Source of the DNA: DATFDN01 sp049591635 | GTDB lineage: Bacteria > Pseudomonadota > Alphaproteobacteria > Acetobacterales > Acetobacteraceae | DNA: 14,451 bases | Reading direction: 5' to 3' | Assembly: GCA_049591635.1 (NCBI GenBank) | Contig: JBAWFF010000272.1 | Span: forward strand, 1-14,451 | Shown: positions 1-6,198 of the stretch, piece after piece | Position numbering within the stretch: the first letter of the stretch is position 1 | How the letters are laid out: each line of letters begins with the position of its first letter | Notes under the pieces: generated by a model | The model's input: the letters and a program-made list of their open reading frames with translations, nothing else | The model's database searches: none | Told to the model about the DNA's origin: nothing | Made by a program: the position numbers and the translations under genes

Positions 1-201
1 GGCGTCGGCGACGTCGGCTTGCGCGGCGATCGCGCGTCCGCCGGTCGCGGTGATCTCCGCGACGACCGCCTCGGCCGCCCCGGCGTTCTCGGTGTAGTTC
101 ACGCAGATCGCAGCGCCACGCGCGGCGAGGCGTTGGGCGATCGCGCGGCCGATGCCGCGGGAGGCGCCGGTGACGATCGCGACCTGACCGGCCCAAATCA
201 T
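1..201 (-). CDS. Short-chain dehydrogenase/reductase (SDR), N-terminal part only
   Basis: This is the first 67 residues of a classical SDR; the rest lies beyond the left edge. The Rossmann dinucleotide motif TGASRGIG is at residues 11-18. It is followed by a second beta strand ending in V-N-Y-T and a helix of the FabG type. The Arg in the glycine motif and the absence of an acidic residue after the second strand suggest NADP(H), by family rule (inference). The ATG (201-199) overlaps the TGA of the upstream iron alcohol dehydrogenase (200-198) as ATGA, so the two are very likely translated together. FabG-like SDRs reduce or oxidise many carbonyl/alcohol substrates. With the catalytic Ser-Tyr-Lys and the substrate loop missing, no substrate can be named. 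Confidence 0.85.
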   Translation of the reverse strand, partial: MIWAGQVAIVTGASRGIGRAIAQRLAARGAAICVNYTENAGAAEAVVAEITATGGRAIAAQADVADA

Positions 202-1391
202 CGCGCGTTCCTCGCCGCCCCCATCCACACTTCGCGGTAGAGCGCCACGATTTCGTCCTTGCTCGGCACGCGCGGGTTGTTGCCGGGGCTGCCGGACGCG
301 AGCGCCTGTTCGGCCATCAGGTCCATCTTCGCGTTCCAGGCATCCTCCTTGATGCCGAACTCGGCCGGCGTCGGGACGGCGAGCGCGGTGTTCAGCGCCT
401 CCAGCCCGCCGACCAGGCGGGTGCAGGCGGCGCCTTCCGCGTCATCGTCGGAGGCGAGGCCGATGCGGCGGGCCGCCTCGGCGTAGCGCGCGGGCGCGCC
501 GCTGACCGAGAAGCGGGTGACGGCGGGCAGCAGCATCGCGTTCGACAGCCCGTGCGGAACATGGAAATGCGCCCCGATCGGGCGCGACATGCCGTGCACC
601 AGCGCGACCGAACTGTTGGAGAACGCCAGCCCCGCCTGGTTGGCGCCGAGCATCATGCCCTCCCGTGCGATTGCGTTGCGCGGTTCGGCGTAGGCGCTGC
701 GCAGATGCCGCCCGATCAGCGCCATCGCCGAGACGGCGAGCGCGTCGGAGAACGGCGTGGCGCGCTTGGAGACATACGCCTCCAGCGCATGGGTCAGGCT
801 GTCGACGCCGGTGTCGGCGGTGGTGCGCGCGGGCACCGTGTACGTCAGTTCGTAATCGACGATGGCGGCGAGCGGCAGGATGCCGAGCCCGGCGATCAGC
901 ATCTTCTCGTCGCGCTCGGTGTCGGTGATCACGGTGAAGCGCGTGGCTTCGCTGCCGGTCCCGGCGGTGGTCGGGATGGCGATGATCGGCAGGTCGGCGC
1001 GATCGGCCTGTACGGGCACCTTGTAGTCGGCCATCTTGCCGCCGCCCGCTGCGAGGATCGCCATCGCCTTGGCGGTGTCCATCGGCGAGCCGCCGCCGAA
1101 GCCGATCAGGCAGTCGAAGTTCCTCGCCCGGATGATCCTCACGCCTGCCTCGATCACCGTGTCGGTGGGGTCGGAGACGGTGTCGGAGAACACGGTGTGC
1201 GCGATGCCGGCGGCGGTGAGCGGGCCGAGGCATTTGTCGATCAGCCCCGTGCCGACCATCACCTTGTCGGACACGATCAGCGGGCGCGACAGGCCGAACT
1301 TGCCGAGCACGTCGGCGATCTGCGCGACCGAGCCGCCGCCGACGAGCATGAAGCGGGGGGCGGCGATGTTGGTGATGTTCACGGTGGGCAT
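198..1391 (-). CDS. Iron-containing alcohol dehydrogenase (group III, FucO/maleylacetate reductase superfamily)
   Basis: The product is a 397-residue cytoplasmic NAD(P)-dependent alcohol dehydrogenase, the usual family length. The nucleotide-binding GGGSPMD is at 99-105 and PTTAGTGSEAT at 140-150. Metal ligands fall at Asp197, His201, His266 and His280, matching the D-x3-H and H-x13-H spacing of FucO-type enzymes, so the iron site is intact. I chose the ATG at 1391-1389 because a strong Shine-Dalgarno (1397-1404) sits five bases upstream. The longer open frame to 1493 runs into the REP-like element and adds residues no family member has. The gene overlaps the following SDR by 4 bp. Substrate is unknown: family members act on lactaldehyde, short alcohols, hydroxy acids or maleylacetate. 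An AT-rich patch at 1413-1427 (rare in this region) may hold its promoter -10, but no convincing -35/-10 pair was found. Confidence 0.93.
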   Translation of the reverse strand: MPTVNITNIAAPRFMLVGGGSVAQIADVLGKFGLSRPLIVSDKVMVGTGLIDKCLGPLTAAGIAHTVFSDTVSDPTDTVIEAGVRIIRARNFDCLIGFGGGSPMDTAKAMAILAAGGGKMADYKVPVQADRADLPIIAIPTTAGTGSEATRFTVITDTERDEKMLIAGLGILPLAAIVDYELTYTVPARTTADTGVDSLTHALEAYVSKRATPFSDALAVSAMALIGRHLRSAYAEPRNAIAREGMMLGANQAGLAFSNSSVALVHGMSRPIGAHFHVPHGLSNAMLLPAVTRFSVSGAPARYAEAARRIGLASDDDAEGAACTRLVGGLEALNTALAVPTPAEFGIKEDAWNAKMDLMAEQALASGSPGNNPRVPSKDEIVALYREVWMGAARNAR

Positions 1392-1396
1392 GAGAG

Positions 1397-1404
1397 TCCC
1401 CCCT
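1397..1404 (-). promoter_or_regulatory. Shine-Dalgarno of the iron alcohol dehydrogenase
   Basis: The minus strand reads AGGGGGGA, five bases before the ATG at 1391-1389. It decides the start in favour of the 397-residue product over a longer in-frame ATG at 1493, which lies inside the palindromic repeat. Confidence 0.7.
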
Positions 1405-1447
1405 TCGGTGGCTAAATTATTCGAGCATCGCGGACGACAAGGAACGC

Positions 1448-1529
1448 CGTCATGCCCGCGAAGGCGGGTATCCACGTCTTCCTTTGGCCGCAAGCAAAGT
1501 CGTGGATACCCGCATTCGCGGGCATGACG
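1448..1529. repeat. REP-like paired-hairpin palindromic element, copy 1
   Basis: Two 29-nt arms (1448-1476 and 1501-1529) are inverted repeats with a single mismatch, separated by a 24-nt centre. Each arm is itself a small hairpin: CCCGC-GAAG-GCGGG on the left and CCCGC-ATTC-GCGGG on the right. The unit is therefore two inverted hairpins, like a bacterial interspersed mosaic (paired REP) element. The same element, in opposite orientation and with a different arm core, is at 13112-13201; the centres share GGCCGCAAG and the flanking CCACGTCTTCC / AAAG-N-CGTGG. It lies between the OppF-like stop codon (1560) and the alcohol dehydrogenase start (1391). There it could end or stabilise the upstream transcript; no T-run follows. 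Such elements are typical dispersed extragenic repeats in alphaproteobacteria. Confidence 0.85.
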
Positions 1530-1559
1530 ATAGTGGGCTGATCCGGTAGCTCGCGCCCC

Positions 1560-2636
1560 TCACCCAGCCACCTCCGCCAGCGCCGCCCGCCGCTCCTCAT
1601 AAAGCGCCAACCGCCGCGCCGCGACGGGGGCGATGCCGCCGACCGTCTCCGCGGCGTACGGGGGAAGTTCGGCGGCGCGGTGGCACGCGGTCAGGTGGCC
1701 GTCGCGCCACGGCGCCAGCGCCGGCGCCTCGATCCGGCAGCGTTCGATCACGAACGGGCAGCGCGTGTGGAAGCGGCAGCCGGCGGGCGGGTTCATCGGA
1801 TTGGGGACGTCGCCCTGCGCCACCTCCTGCTTGCGCTCACGGTGCGGGTCGGGGCGGGGGATCGCGGCGAGCAAGGTGCGCGTGTACGGGTGGCGCGGAT
1901 CGGCGAACAACGCGTCGCGCGAGGCGATCTCGACGATCTGGCCGAGGTACATGACGGCGACGCGGTCGGCCATGTGCTTCACCACCGCCAGGTCGTGGGC
2001 GATGAACAGATAGGCGAGGCCGAGGCGCGCCTGCAAATCCTTCAGCAGATTGATCACTTGCGCCTGGATGGAGACGTCGAGCGCGGAGACCGGCTCGTCG
2101 CAGACGATCAGGTCGGGCTCGACGGCGAGCGCGCGGGCGATGCCGATGCGCTGGCGCTGCCCGCCCGAGAACTCGTGCGGATAGCGGCGCGCGTGATAGG
2201 GCGCGAGACCGACGAGACCGAGCAGTTCCTCGACCCTTCGGTCGCGCTCGCGGCGCGTGCCGATCCCGTGCACGATGAGCGGCTCGATGAGGATCTCGCC
2301 CACCGTCATGCGCGGGTTGAGTGAGGCGAACGGGTCCTGGAAGACGATCTGCATCCGCCGCCGCAGCCGGCGCAGCGCGGCGCCTCCCAGATGGGTGATG
2401 TCGTCACCGTCGAAGCGCACCGAGCCCGAGGTAGGATCGATCAGGCGCAACACCAGACGCGCGGTGGTCGATTTGCCGCAGCCGGATTCGCCGACCAGCG
2501 CCAGGGTCTCGCCCCGATCGAGGGTGAAGGAGACGCCGTCGACGGCGCGCACGACGCCGACGGCGCGCGACAGGATCAGGCCGCGACGGACGGGATAGTG
2601 CTTGGCGACGCCAATCGCCTCGAGCAGCGCGGTCAT
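1560..2636 (-). CDS. Oligopeptide/dipeptide-type ABC transporter ATPase, second subunit (OppF/DppF-like)
   Basis: The 358-residue ATPase carries a complete ABC domain: Walker A GESGCGKS at 49-56, Q-loop Gln100 in FQDP, signature FSGGQ at 156-160, Walker B LIVCDE at 176-181 and H-loop His214. The oligopeptide-transporter C-terminal domain follows, with cysteines at 287, 293, 300 and 318. The last ~35 residues form an Ala/Arg-rich tail beyond the usual end. The ATG (2636-2634) overlaps the TGA of the OppD-like gene (2635-2633), so it is translationally coupled to its partner. In the family, two such ATPases sit on the inner face of a two-permease channel and power import of peptides, opines, glutathione or nickel. 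No permease or binding protein is in the window, so the cargo is unknown. It ends 31 bp before the REP-like element. Confidence 0.93.
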   Translation of the reverse strand: MTALLEAIGVAKHYPVRRGLILSRAVGVVRAVDGVSFTLDRGETLALVGESGCGKSTTARLVLRLIDPTSGSVRFDGDDITHLGGAALRRLRRRMQIVFQDPFASLNPRMTVGEILIEPLIVHGIGTRRERDRRVEELLGLVGLAPYHARRYPHEFSGGQRQRIGIARALAVEPDLIVCDEPVSALDVSIQAQVINLLKDLQARLGLAYLFIAHDLAVVKHMADRVAVMYLGQIVEIASRDALFADPRHPYTRTLLAAIPRPDPHRERKQEVAQGDVPNPMNPPAGCRFHTRCPFVIERCRIEAPALAPWRDGHLTACHRAAELPPYAAETVGGIAPVAARRLALYEERRAALAEVAG

Positions 2637-3613
2637 GTCACCAAGGCTTCGACCGGCGCGCGGATGCAGGCGGCGCGATGGCCGGCGGAGAGTGCGCGCA
2701 GCGGCGGCGGCGCGACGATGCATTCGGCGGCGGCGAAGACGCAGCGCGGGTGGAAGGGGCAGCCCTCGGGCAGCGCGAAGGGCGGCGGCACGGCGCCGTC
2801 GATGGCGATCAGGCGGGCGCGTGATTCCTCCACGCGCGGAATGGAGCCGAGCAAACCGAGCGTGTACGGGTGCTGCGGGTCGTCGAACACGGCGGCGCCG
2901 GGCGCCTGCTCGACCACGCGGCCGGCGTACATCACCGCGACCTCGTCGGCCATCTCGGCGACGATGCCGAGGTCATGGGTGATCAGGATGATCGCCATGC
3001 CGGTTTGCTGCTGAAGCTCGCGCAGCAGGTCGAGGATCTGCGCCTGCACGGTGACGTCGAGCGCGGTGGTCGGTTCGTCGGCGATCAGCAGGTCGGGCGC
3101 GCAGGCCAGCGCCATCGCGATCATGACACGCTGGCGCATCCCGCCCGACATCTGGTGCGGGTATTCATCGAAGCGGCGTTCGGGGGCGGGGATGCGGACG
3201 CGGCCCAAGGCTTCGATCGCGCGGGCGCGCAGCGCGTGCGAAGACGCGGTGCGGTCATGCGCGCGCATCGCCTCGGTGATCTGATCGCCGGCGGTGAACA
3301 CCGGGTTCAGGCTGGTCATCGGCTCCTGGAATATCATCGCGATGCGCCGGCCCCGGATGGCGCGCATCCGCGCGGGCGGCAGGGTGAGGAGGTCGGTGTC
3401 GTCGAACAGGATGCGCCCGGTCTCGATGCGCCCGGGCGAGGGCACCAGACGCATGACCGAGAGCGACAGCATGGACTTGCCGCAGCCGGATTCCCCGACG
3501 ATGCCGAGCGTGCGGCCGCGGGCGACGGAGAGGCTCACGCCATCGACGGCGGCGACCAGGCCCTGATGGGTGTGGAAGACGGTGCGCAGGTTCTCGATGG
3601 AGAGGAGGCTCAC
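2633..3613 (-). CDS. Oligopeptide/dipeptide-type ABC transporter ATPase, first subunit (OppD/DppD-like)
   Basis: The 326-residue ATPase starts at GTG (3613-3611), overlapping the aldolase TGA (3612-3610) as GTGA. The frame stays open upstream to 4507, but that part is an out-of-frame shadow of the aldolase gene. Walker A GESGCGKS is at 40-47, Q-loop Gln96 in FQEP, signature MSGGMRQ at 155-161, Walker B LLIADE at 175-180 and H-loop His213. The C-terminal domain holds cysteines at 285, 291, 298 and 316. In some DppD-type proteins this cluster binds a [4Fe-4S] centre, which could apply here (inference). It is the middle gene of aldolase - OppD - OppF, with 4-bp overlaps on both sides. The two ATPases would form the heterodimeric motor of a peptide-class importer whose membrane parts must be encoded elsewhere. 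Confidence 0.93.
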   Translation of the reverse strand: MSLLSIENLRTVFHTHQGLVAAVDGVSLSVARGRTLGIVGESGCGKSMLSLSVMRLVPSPGRIETGRILFDDTDLLTLPPARMRAIRGRRIAMIFQEPMTSLNPVFTAGDQITEAMRAHDRTASSHALRARAIEALGRVRIPAPERRFDEYPHQMSGGMRQRVMIAMALACAPDLLIADEPTTALDVTVQAQILDLLRELQQQTGMAIILITHDLGIVAEMADEVAVMYAGRVVEQAPGAAVFDDPQHPYTLGLLGSIPRVEESRARLIAIDGAVPPPFALPEGCPFHPRCVFAAAECIVAPPPLRALSAGHRAACIRAPVEALVT

Positions 3614-4389
3614 GTCCGGTAATCGGGCCGATCGCCCTCGATCAGCTCCAGTGCCGACGACCAGACCATCGCGTAGTGCTCGTCGTTCTCCTGCGCGCGG
3701 AACTGTTCGGCGGTGTGGCGGCACACCTCCTCCGGCGGCACGAGAAGGTCGGCGCCGCCGGCCATCGCGGCGACCTGCGCCTGGCAGGCGCGTTCGAGCA
3801 TGTAGATCATGTGGAACGCCTCGGCGATCGACGTGCCACCGACGAGCAATCCGTGGTTTTGCAACACCATCGCCTTGTGCTCGCCGAGGTCCTTGACGAT
3901 CTGCTCGCGCAGGTTGGTGTCGAACGCGATGCCCTTGTAGCCGTGATAGGCGAGCCTCCCGTAGAACTTGAGCGCGTGCTGCGACAGCGGCAGCAGGCCG
4001 TTCTTCTGCGCCGAGATCGCGATGCCGGCGGCGGTGTGCGTATGGACGACGCACATCAGGTCCTCGCGCGCCATGTGGACCGCCGAATGGATGGTGAAGC
4101 CGGCGGCGTTCACCCGCCGGCTTTGCAAATCGGCGCCGTCTTCGACCACGTTGCCGTCGAGGTCGATCTTCACGAGATCGGAGGCGCGCATCTGGTGGAA
4201 GTTCACGCCGTACTTGTTGATGAGGAAATGATGATCGGCGCCGGGCAGCCGCGCGCTGATATGGGTGTAGATGAAATCGGTCATCCGGTAGTGCGCGACC
4301 AGCCGATAGAGCGCGGCGAGGTCGCAGCGGATGTTCCATTCCTGCTCGGAGATGCCGGCGAGCGCGGTGGGGGCGGTGGCGACGTTCAT
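3610..4389 (-). CDS. Class II aldolase/adducin-family protein lacking the aldolase catalytic Glu
   Basis: The 259-residue protein has the class II aldolase/adducin fold of FucA and AraD. Zinc-binding His116 and His118 lie in VHTHT and His179 in QNHG, so the metal site looks complete. In FucA/AraD-type enzymes a catalytic Glu sits just before the I-H of the central motif. Here that stretch reads N-A-A-G-F-T-I-H (94-101), with Gly97 in its place, as in the adducin-like bacterial subgroup. A retro-aldol reaction on a sugar phosphate is therefore doubtful; decarboxylase, hydratase or other lyase roles are possible. The ATG at 4389-4387 has an AAGGAA Shine-Dalgarno about 9 bases upstream and a plausible promoter at 4418-4447. 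It is first in an operon with two peptide-type ABC ATPases, so its substrate may be what they import (inference). Confidence 0.9.
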   Translation of the reverse strand: MNVATAPTALAGISEQEWNIRCDLAALYRLVAHYRMTDFIYTHISARLPGADHHFLINKYGVNFHQMRASDLVKIDLDGNVVEDGADLQSRRVNAAGFTIHSAVHMAREDLMCVVHTHTAAGIAISAQKNGLLPLSQHALKFYGRLAYHGYKGIAFDTNLREQIVKDLGEHKAMVLQNHGLLVGGTSIAEAFHMIYMLERACQAQVAAMAGGADLLVPPEEVCRHTAEQFRAQENDEHYAMVWSSALELIEGDRPDYRT

Positions 4390-4417
4390 GGCGGGATGTT
4401 CCTTGTCCTGTCAGGGG

Positions 4418-4447
4418 ATCATCGCGCCCGCTCGCGGGCGGCGTCAA
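4418..4447 (-). promoter_or_regulatory. Candidate sigma70 promoter of the aldolase-ABC ATPase operon
   Basis: On the minus strand TTGACG (4447-4442) and GATGAT (4423-4418) are separated by 18 bp, five of six and four of six matches to consensus. The predicted start near 4411 leaves a leader of about 20 nt before the ATG at 4389. The spacer contains a near-perfect palindrome (4425-4440), the place where a repressor operator would be expected. Confidence 0.45.
4425..4440. repeat. Palindrome in the promoter spacer (possible operator)
   Basis: CGCCCGC-TC-GCGGGCG gives two perfect 7-bp arms around a 2-bp centre. It falls exactly between the candidate -35 and -10 boxes of the aldolase operon. It is GC-only apart from one base, so chance in a GC-rich genome cannot be excluded, but the placement suits an operator. 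Confidence 0.35.
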
Positions 4448-4557
4448 ATGGCGCGGATGCGGTATTTGGGATGCGACAACCCCGTTCGGCACGAGGTTGC
4501 CACTCATGCCTTAGGAATGCTCCGTTACCCATGTCTCCGGGCCGGACCCTTCCGAAG

Positions 4558-4647
<90 letters not shown>

Positions 4648-4658
4648 GCAGAGGCGGG

Positions 4659-4687
4659 GTTATAGGGAGCCGACCCTCCCCTCGCAA
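4659..4687 (-). promoter_or_regulatory. Promoter of the tRNA-Ser gene
   Basis: The minus strand has TTGCGA (4687-4682), a 17-bp spacer, then TATAAC (4664-4659), five of six matches at the -10. The expected start, about 7 nt downstream, leaves only a few leader nucleotides before the tRNA 5' end at 4647. The promoter occupies nearly all of the 44 bp between the gloB stop and the tRNA, so the tRNA is probably transcribed on its own. Confidence 0.6.
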
Positions 4688-4691
4688 CCGC

Positions 4692-5417
4692 TCAGAACGA
4701 ATCCTTCGCCTTGCGCACCCGCGCGAAACTCGCCGCGTCCGGGGCGCGCAGAAACGGGTTTTCCGCCAACTCGTCACCGATGCGCGAGGGTACCGTGGGC
4801 TGGCCGGCGGCGCGCAGGCGGCGGACGTCCTCGGCGCGGGCGCGCAAGGCGGCGTTGTCGGGCTCGATCGTCAGCGCGAAGCGGGCGTTGCTTTCGGTGT
4901 ATTCGTGCCCGCAGCAGACCAGCGTGTCCGCCGGCAAGGCGGCGAGCTTGCGCAGCGAGGCATACATCTCCCCGGCAGTGCCCTCGATCAGCCGCCCGCA
5001 GCCGAGGCTGAACAGCGTGTCGCCCGACAACAGCACGCCGCCGTCGGCGAAATAGAAGTTGATCTGCCCGCGCGTATGCCCCGGCGTGTCGATCACGCGC
5101 GCCTCGGCCCCGCCCAGCGCCACCTTGTCGCCCTCCCGCACCGCCTGGTCGAGCTTTGGCAACCGATGCGCGTCCGCCGCCGCGCCGACGACGGGGCAGG
5201 GGAAGCGCGCCCGCACCGCGTCCGTTCCGGCGACGTGGTCGGCATGATGGTGGGTGAGCAGGATCATGTCGAGCCGCCCGCCCGCCCGCTCGATGGCCGC
5301 GATGACGGGGCCGGCGTCGGCCGGATCGACGACCGCGACGGCGCCGGACGGCGAATCGCGCAGCATCCAGGCGTAGTTGTCGGCGAGGATCGGGATCAGC
5401 TGGGCGGTGACGGTCAT
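4692..5417 (-). CDS. gloB: Hydroxyacylglutathione hydrolase (glyoxalase II)
   Basis: The 241-residue metallo-beta-lactamase fold enzyme hydrolyses S-D-lactoylglutathione to D-lactate and glutathione, the second step of cytoplasmic methylglyoxal detoxification. The binuclear metal motif THHHADH is at 55-61 (ligands His56, His58, Asp60, His61), with further ligands His114, Asp133 and His171. The glyoxalase II C-terminal domain is marked by CGHEYT at 169-174 and N-P-F-L-R near the end, so this is GloB rather than a generic beta-lactamase-fold hydrolase. The N-terminal pattern ending in D-N-Y-A-W is also typical. It starts 52 bp from, and divergent to, the methyltransferase at 5470. That neighbour pairing is common in alphaproteobacteria and supports a core chromosomal location. 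Confidence 0.96.
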   Translation of the reverse strand: MTVTAQLIPILADNYAWMLRDSPSGAVAVVDPADAGPVIAAIERAGGRLDMILLTHHHADHVAGTDAVRARFPCPVVGAAADAHRLPKLDQAVREGDKVALGGAEARVIDTPGHTRGQINFYFADGGVLLSGDTLFSLGCGRLIEGTAGEMYASLRKLAALPADTLVCCGHEYTESNARFALTIEPDNAALRARAEDVRRLRAAGQPTVPSRIGDELAENPFLRAPDAASFARVRKAKDSF

Positions 5418-5469
5418 GGCGGAGTCCTATCATCGCGCCGCCCGCCCGCCAACCGTGCTATGGGGAAGC

Positions 5470-6198
5470 ATGGCGGCCGACGCGCATCTGGCGGCGGATT
5501 TCTACGCCACCGCGCGCGGCGCGGTGACGGCGCGGGTGCTGCGCGCGCGGCTGACCGAAATTTGGCCCGATCTGCGCGGCCAGTCCGTGCTCGGGCTTGG
5601 TTACGCCCAGCCCTATCTGCGCCTGTGGCGCGAGCAGGCGGGGCGCTGCGTGTCGGTCACGCCGGCGCAGATGGGGGCGGCGAACTGGCCCGCCGGCGCC
5701 TCGGGGCTCAGCTGCACAGCCGAGGAAGACGCGCTGCCGTTTCCCGACCTTGTGTTCGACCGCATCCTGCTGGTCCACGGGCTGGAGGCGGCGGAGAATG
5801 CGCGCCGGCTTCTGCGGGAGTTGTGGCGTGTCCTGAAGGACGACGGGCGCGTCCTGATCGTGGCGCCCAACCGGACGGGCCTATGGGCGTACCTCGAAAC
5901 CACTCCATTCGGTCACGGCCAGCCCTACTCCTTCGGCCAGGTCGGCAGGCTGCTCGCCGCGACGATGTTTCGCGCCGAGCGGCGCGACGCGGCGCTCTAT
6001 CTGCCCCCGACCACGCGGCGCATGGTCCTGCGGGGCGCCCCGCTGCTGGAGCGGGCCGGAAGGCGGGTCGTCCCCGGCGTCGCCGGCGTCATCCTGACGG
6101 AGGCGGTCAAGGACGTGTACGCCGGGCTGCCGCTGCGCGCCGTGCCGCGGCGGCGGTTGGTGCACGTGGAGGCCGGCTACCCCCGCCTTTCGGGTTAG
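5470..6198 (+). CDS. Class I SAM-dependent methyltransferase (gloB-linked, Methyltransf_11 type)
   Basis: The 242-residue protein has a class I methyltransferase core. The SAM-binding glycine motif is LGLGYAQPYL (41-50). Acidic residues E-E-D at 85-87 precede LPFPDLVFDRILLVHGLE (89-106), the motif II/post-II region, and WRVLKDDGRVLIVAPN (119-134) forms strand 5. The glycine motif ends in Gly-Tyr-Ala rather than Gly-x-Gly, as in the family that sits beside gloB in many alphaproteobacteria. Its substrate is, to my knowledge, not established. I chose ATG 5470 because GGGGA lies just upstream (5462-5466) and the N-terminus then matches family members. An in-frame ATG at 5416 and GTG at 5455 are alternatives. 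Its TAG (6196-6198) overlaps the TAA of the opposing gene. Confidence 0.88.
   Translation: MAADAHLAADFYATARGAVTARVLRARLTEIWPDLRGQSVLGLGYAQPYLRLWREQAGRCVSVTPAQMGAANWPAGASGLSCTAEEDALPFPDLVFDRILLVHGLEAAENARRLLRELWRVLKDDGRVLIVAPNRTGLWAYLETTPFGHGQPYSFGQVGRLLAATMFRAERRDAALYLPPTTRRMVLRGAPLLERAGRRVVPGVAGVILTEAVKDVYAGLPLRAVPRRRLVHVEAGYPRLSG

Noticed and set aside
1412..1600. Small minus-strand ORF of 62 codons between the OppF-like and alcohol dehydrogenase genes
   Set aside because: It is the translation of the REP-like palindrome; such pseudo-peptides recur wherever the element occurs and no Shine-Dalgarno precedes it.
198..4389. A FucO/FucA-like pair (iron alcohol dehydrogenase plus class II aldolase) joined with the fuconate-type enzymes as one fucose locus
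   Set aside because: The aldolase lacks the catalytic Glu of FucA, the genes are in different transcription units, and FucO-fold enzymes have many substrates. Resemblance of names alone does not support it.
3614..4507. N-terminal ~300-residue extension of the OppD-like frame
   Set aside because: It is out of frame over the aldolase gene; the real start is the GTG at 3613 with the GTGA overlap, where the ATPase family sequence begins.
4536..4546. Possible terminator hairpin after the tRNA-Ser (TCCGG/CCGGA)
   Set aside because: The arms are only five bases with a one-base centre, so at most 4 bp can pair, and there is no T-run.
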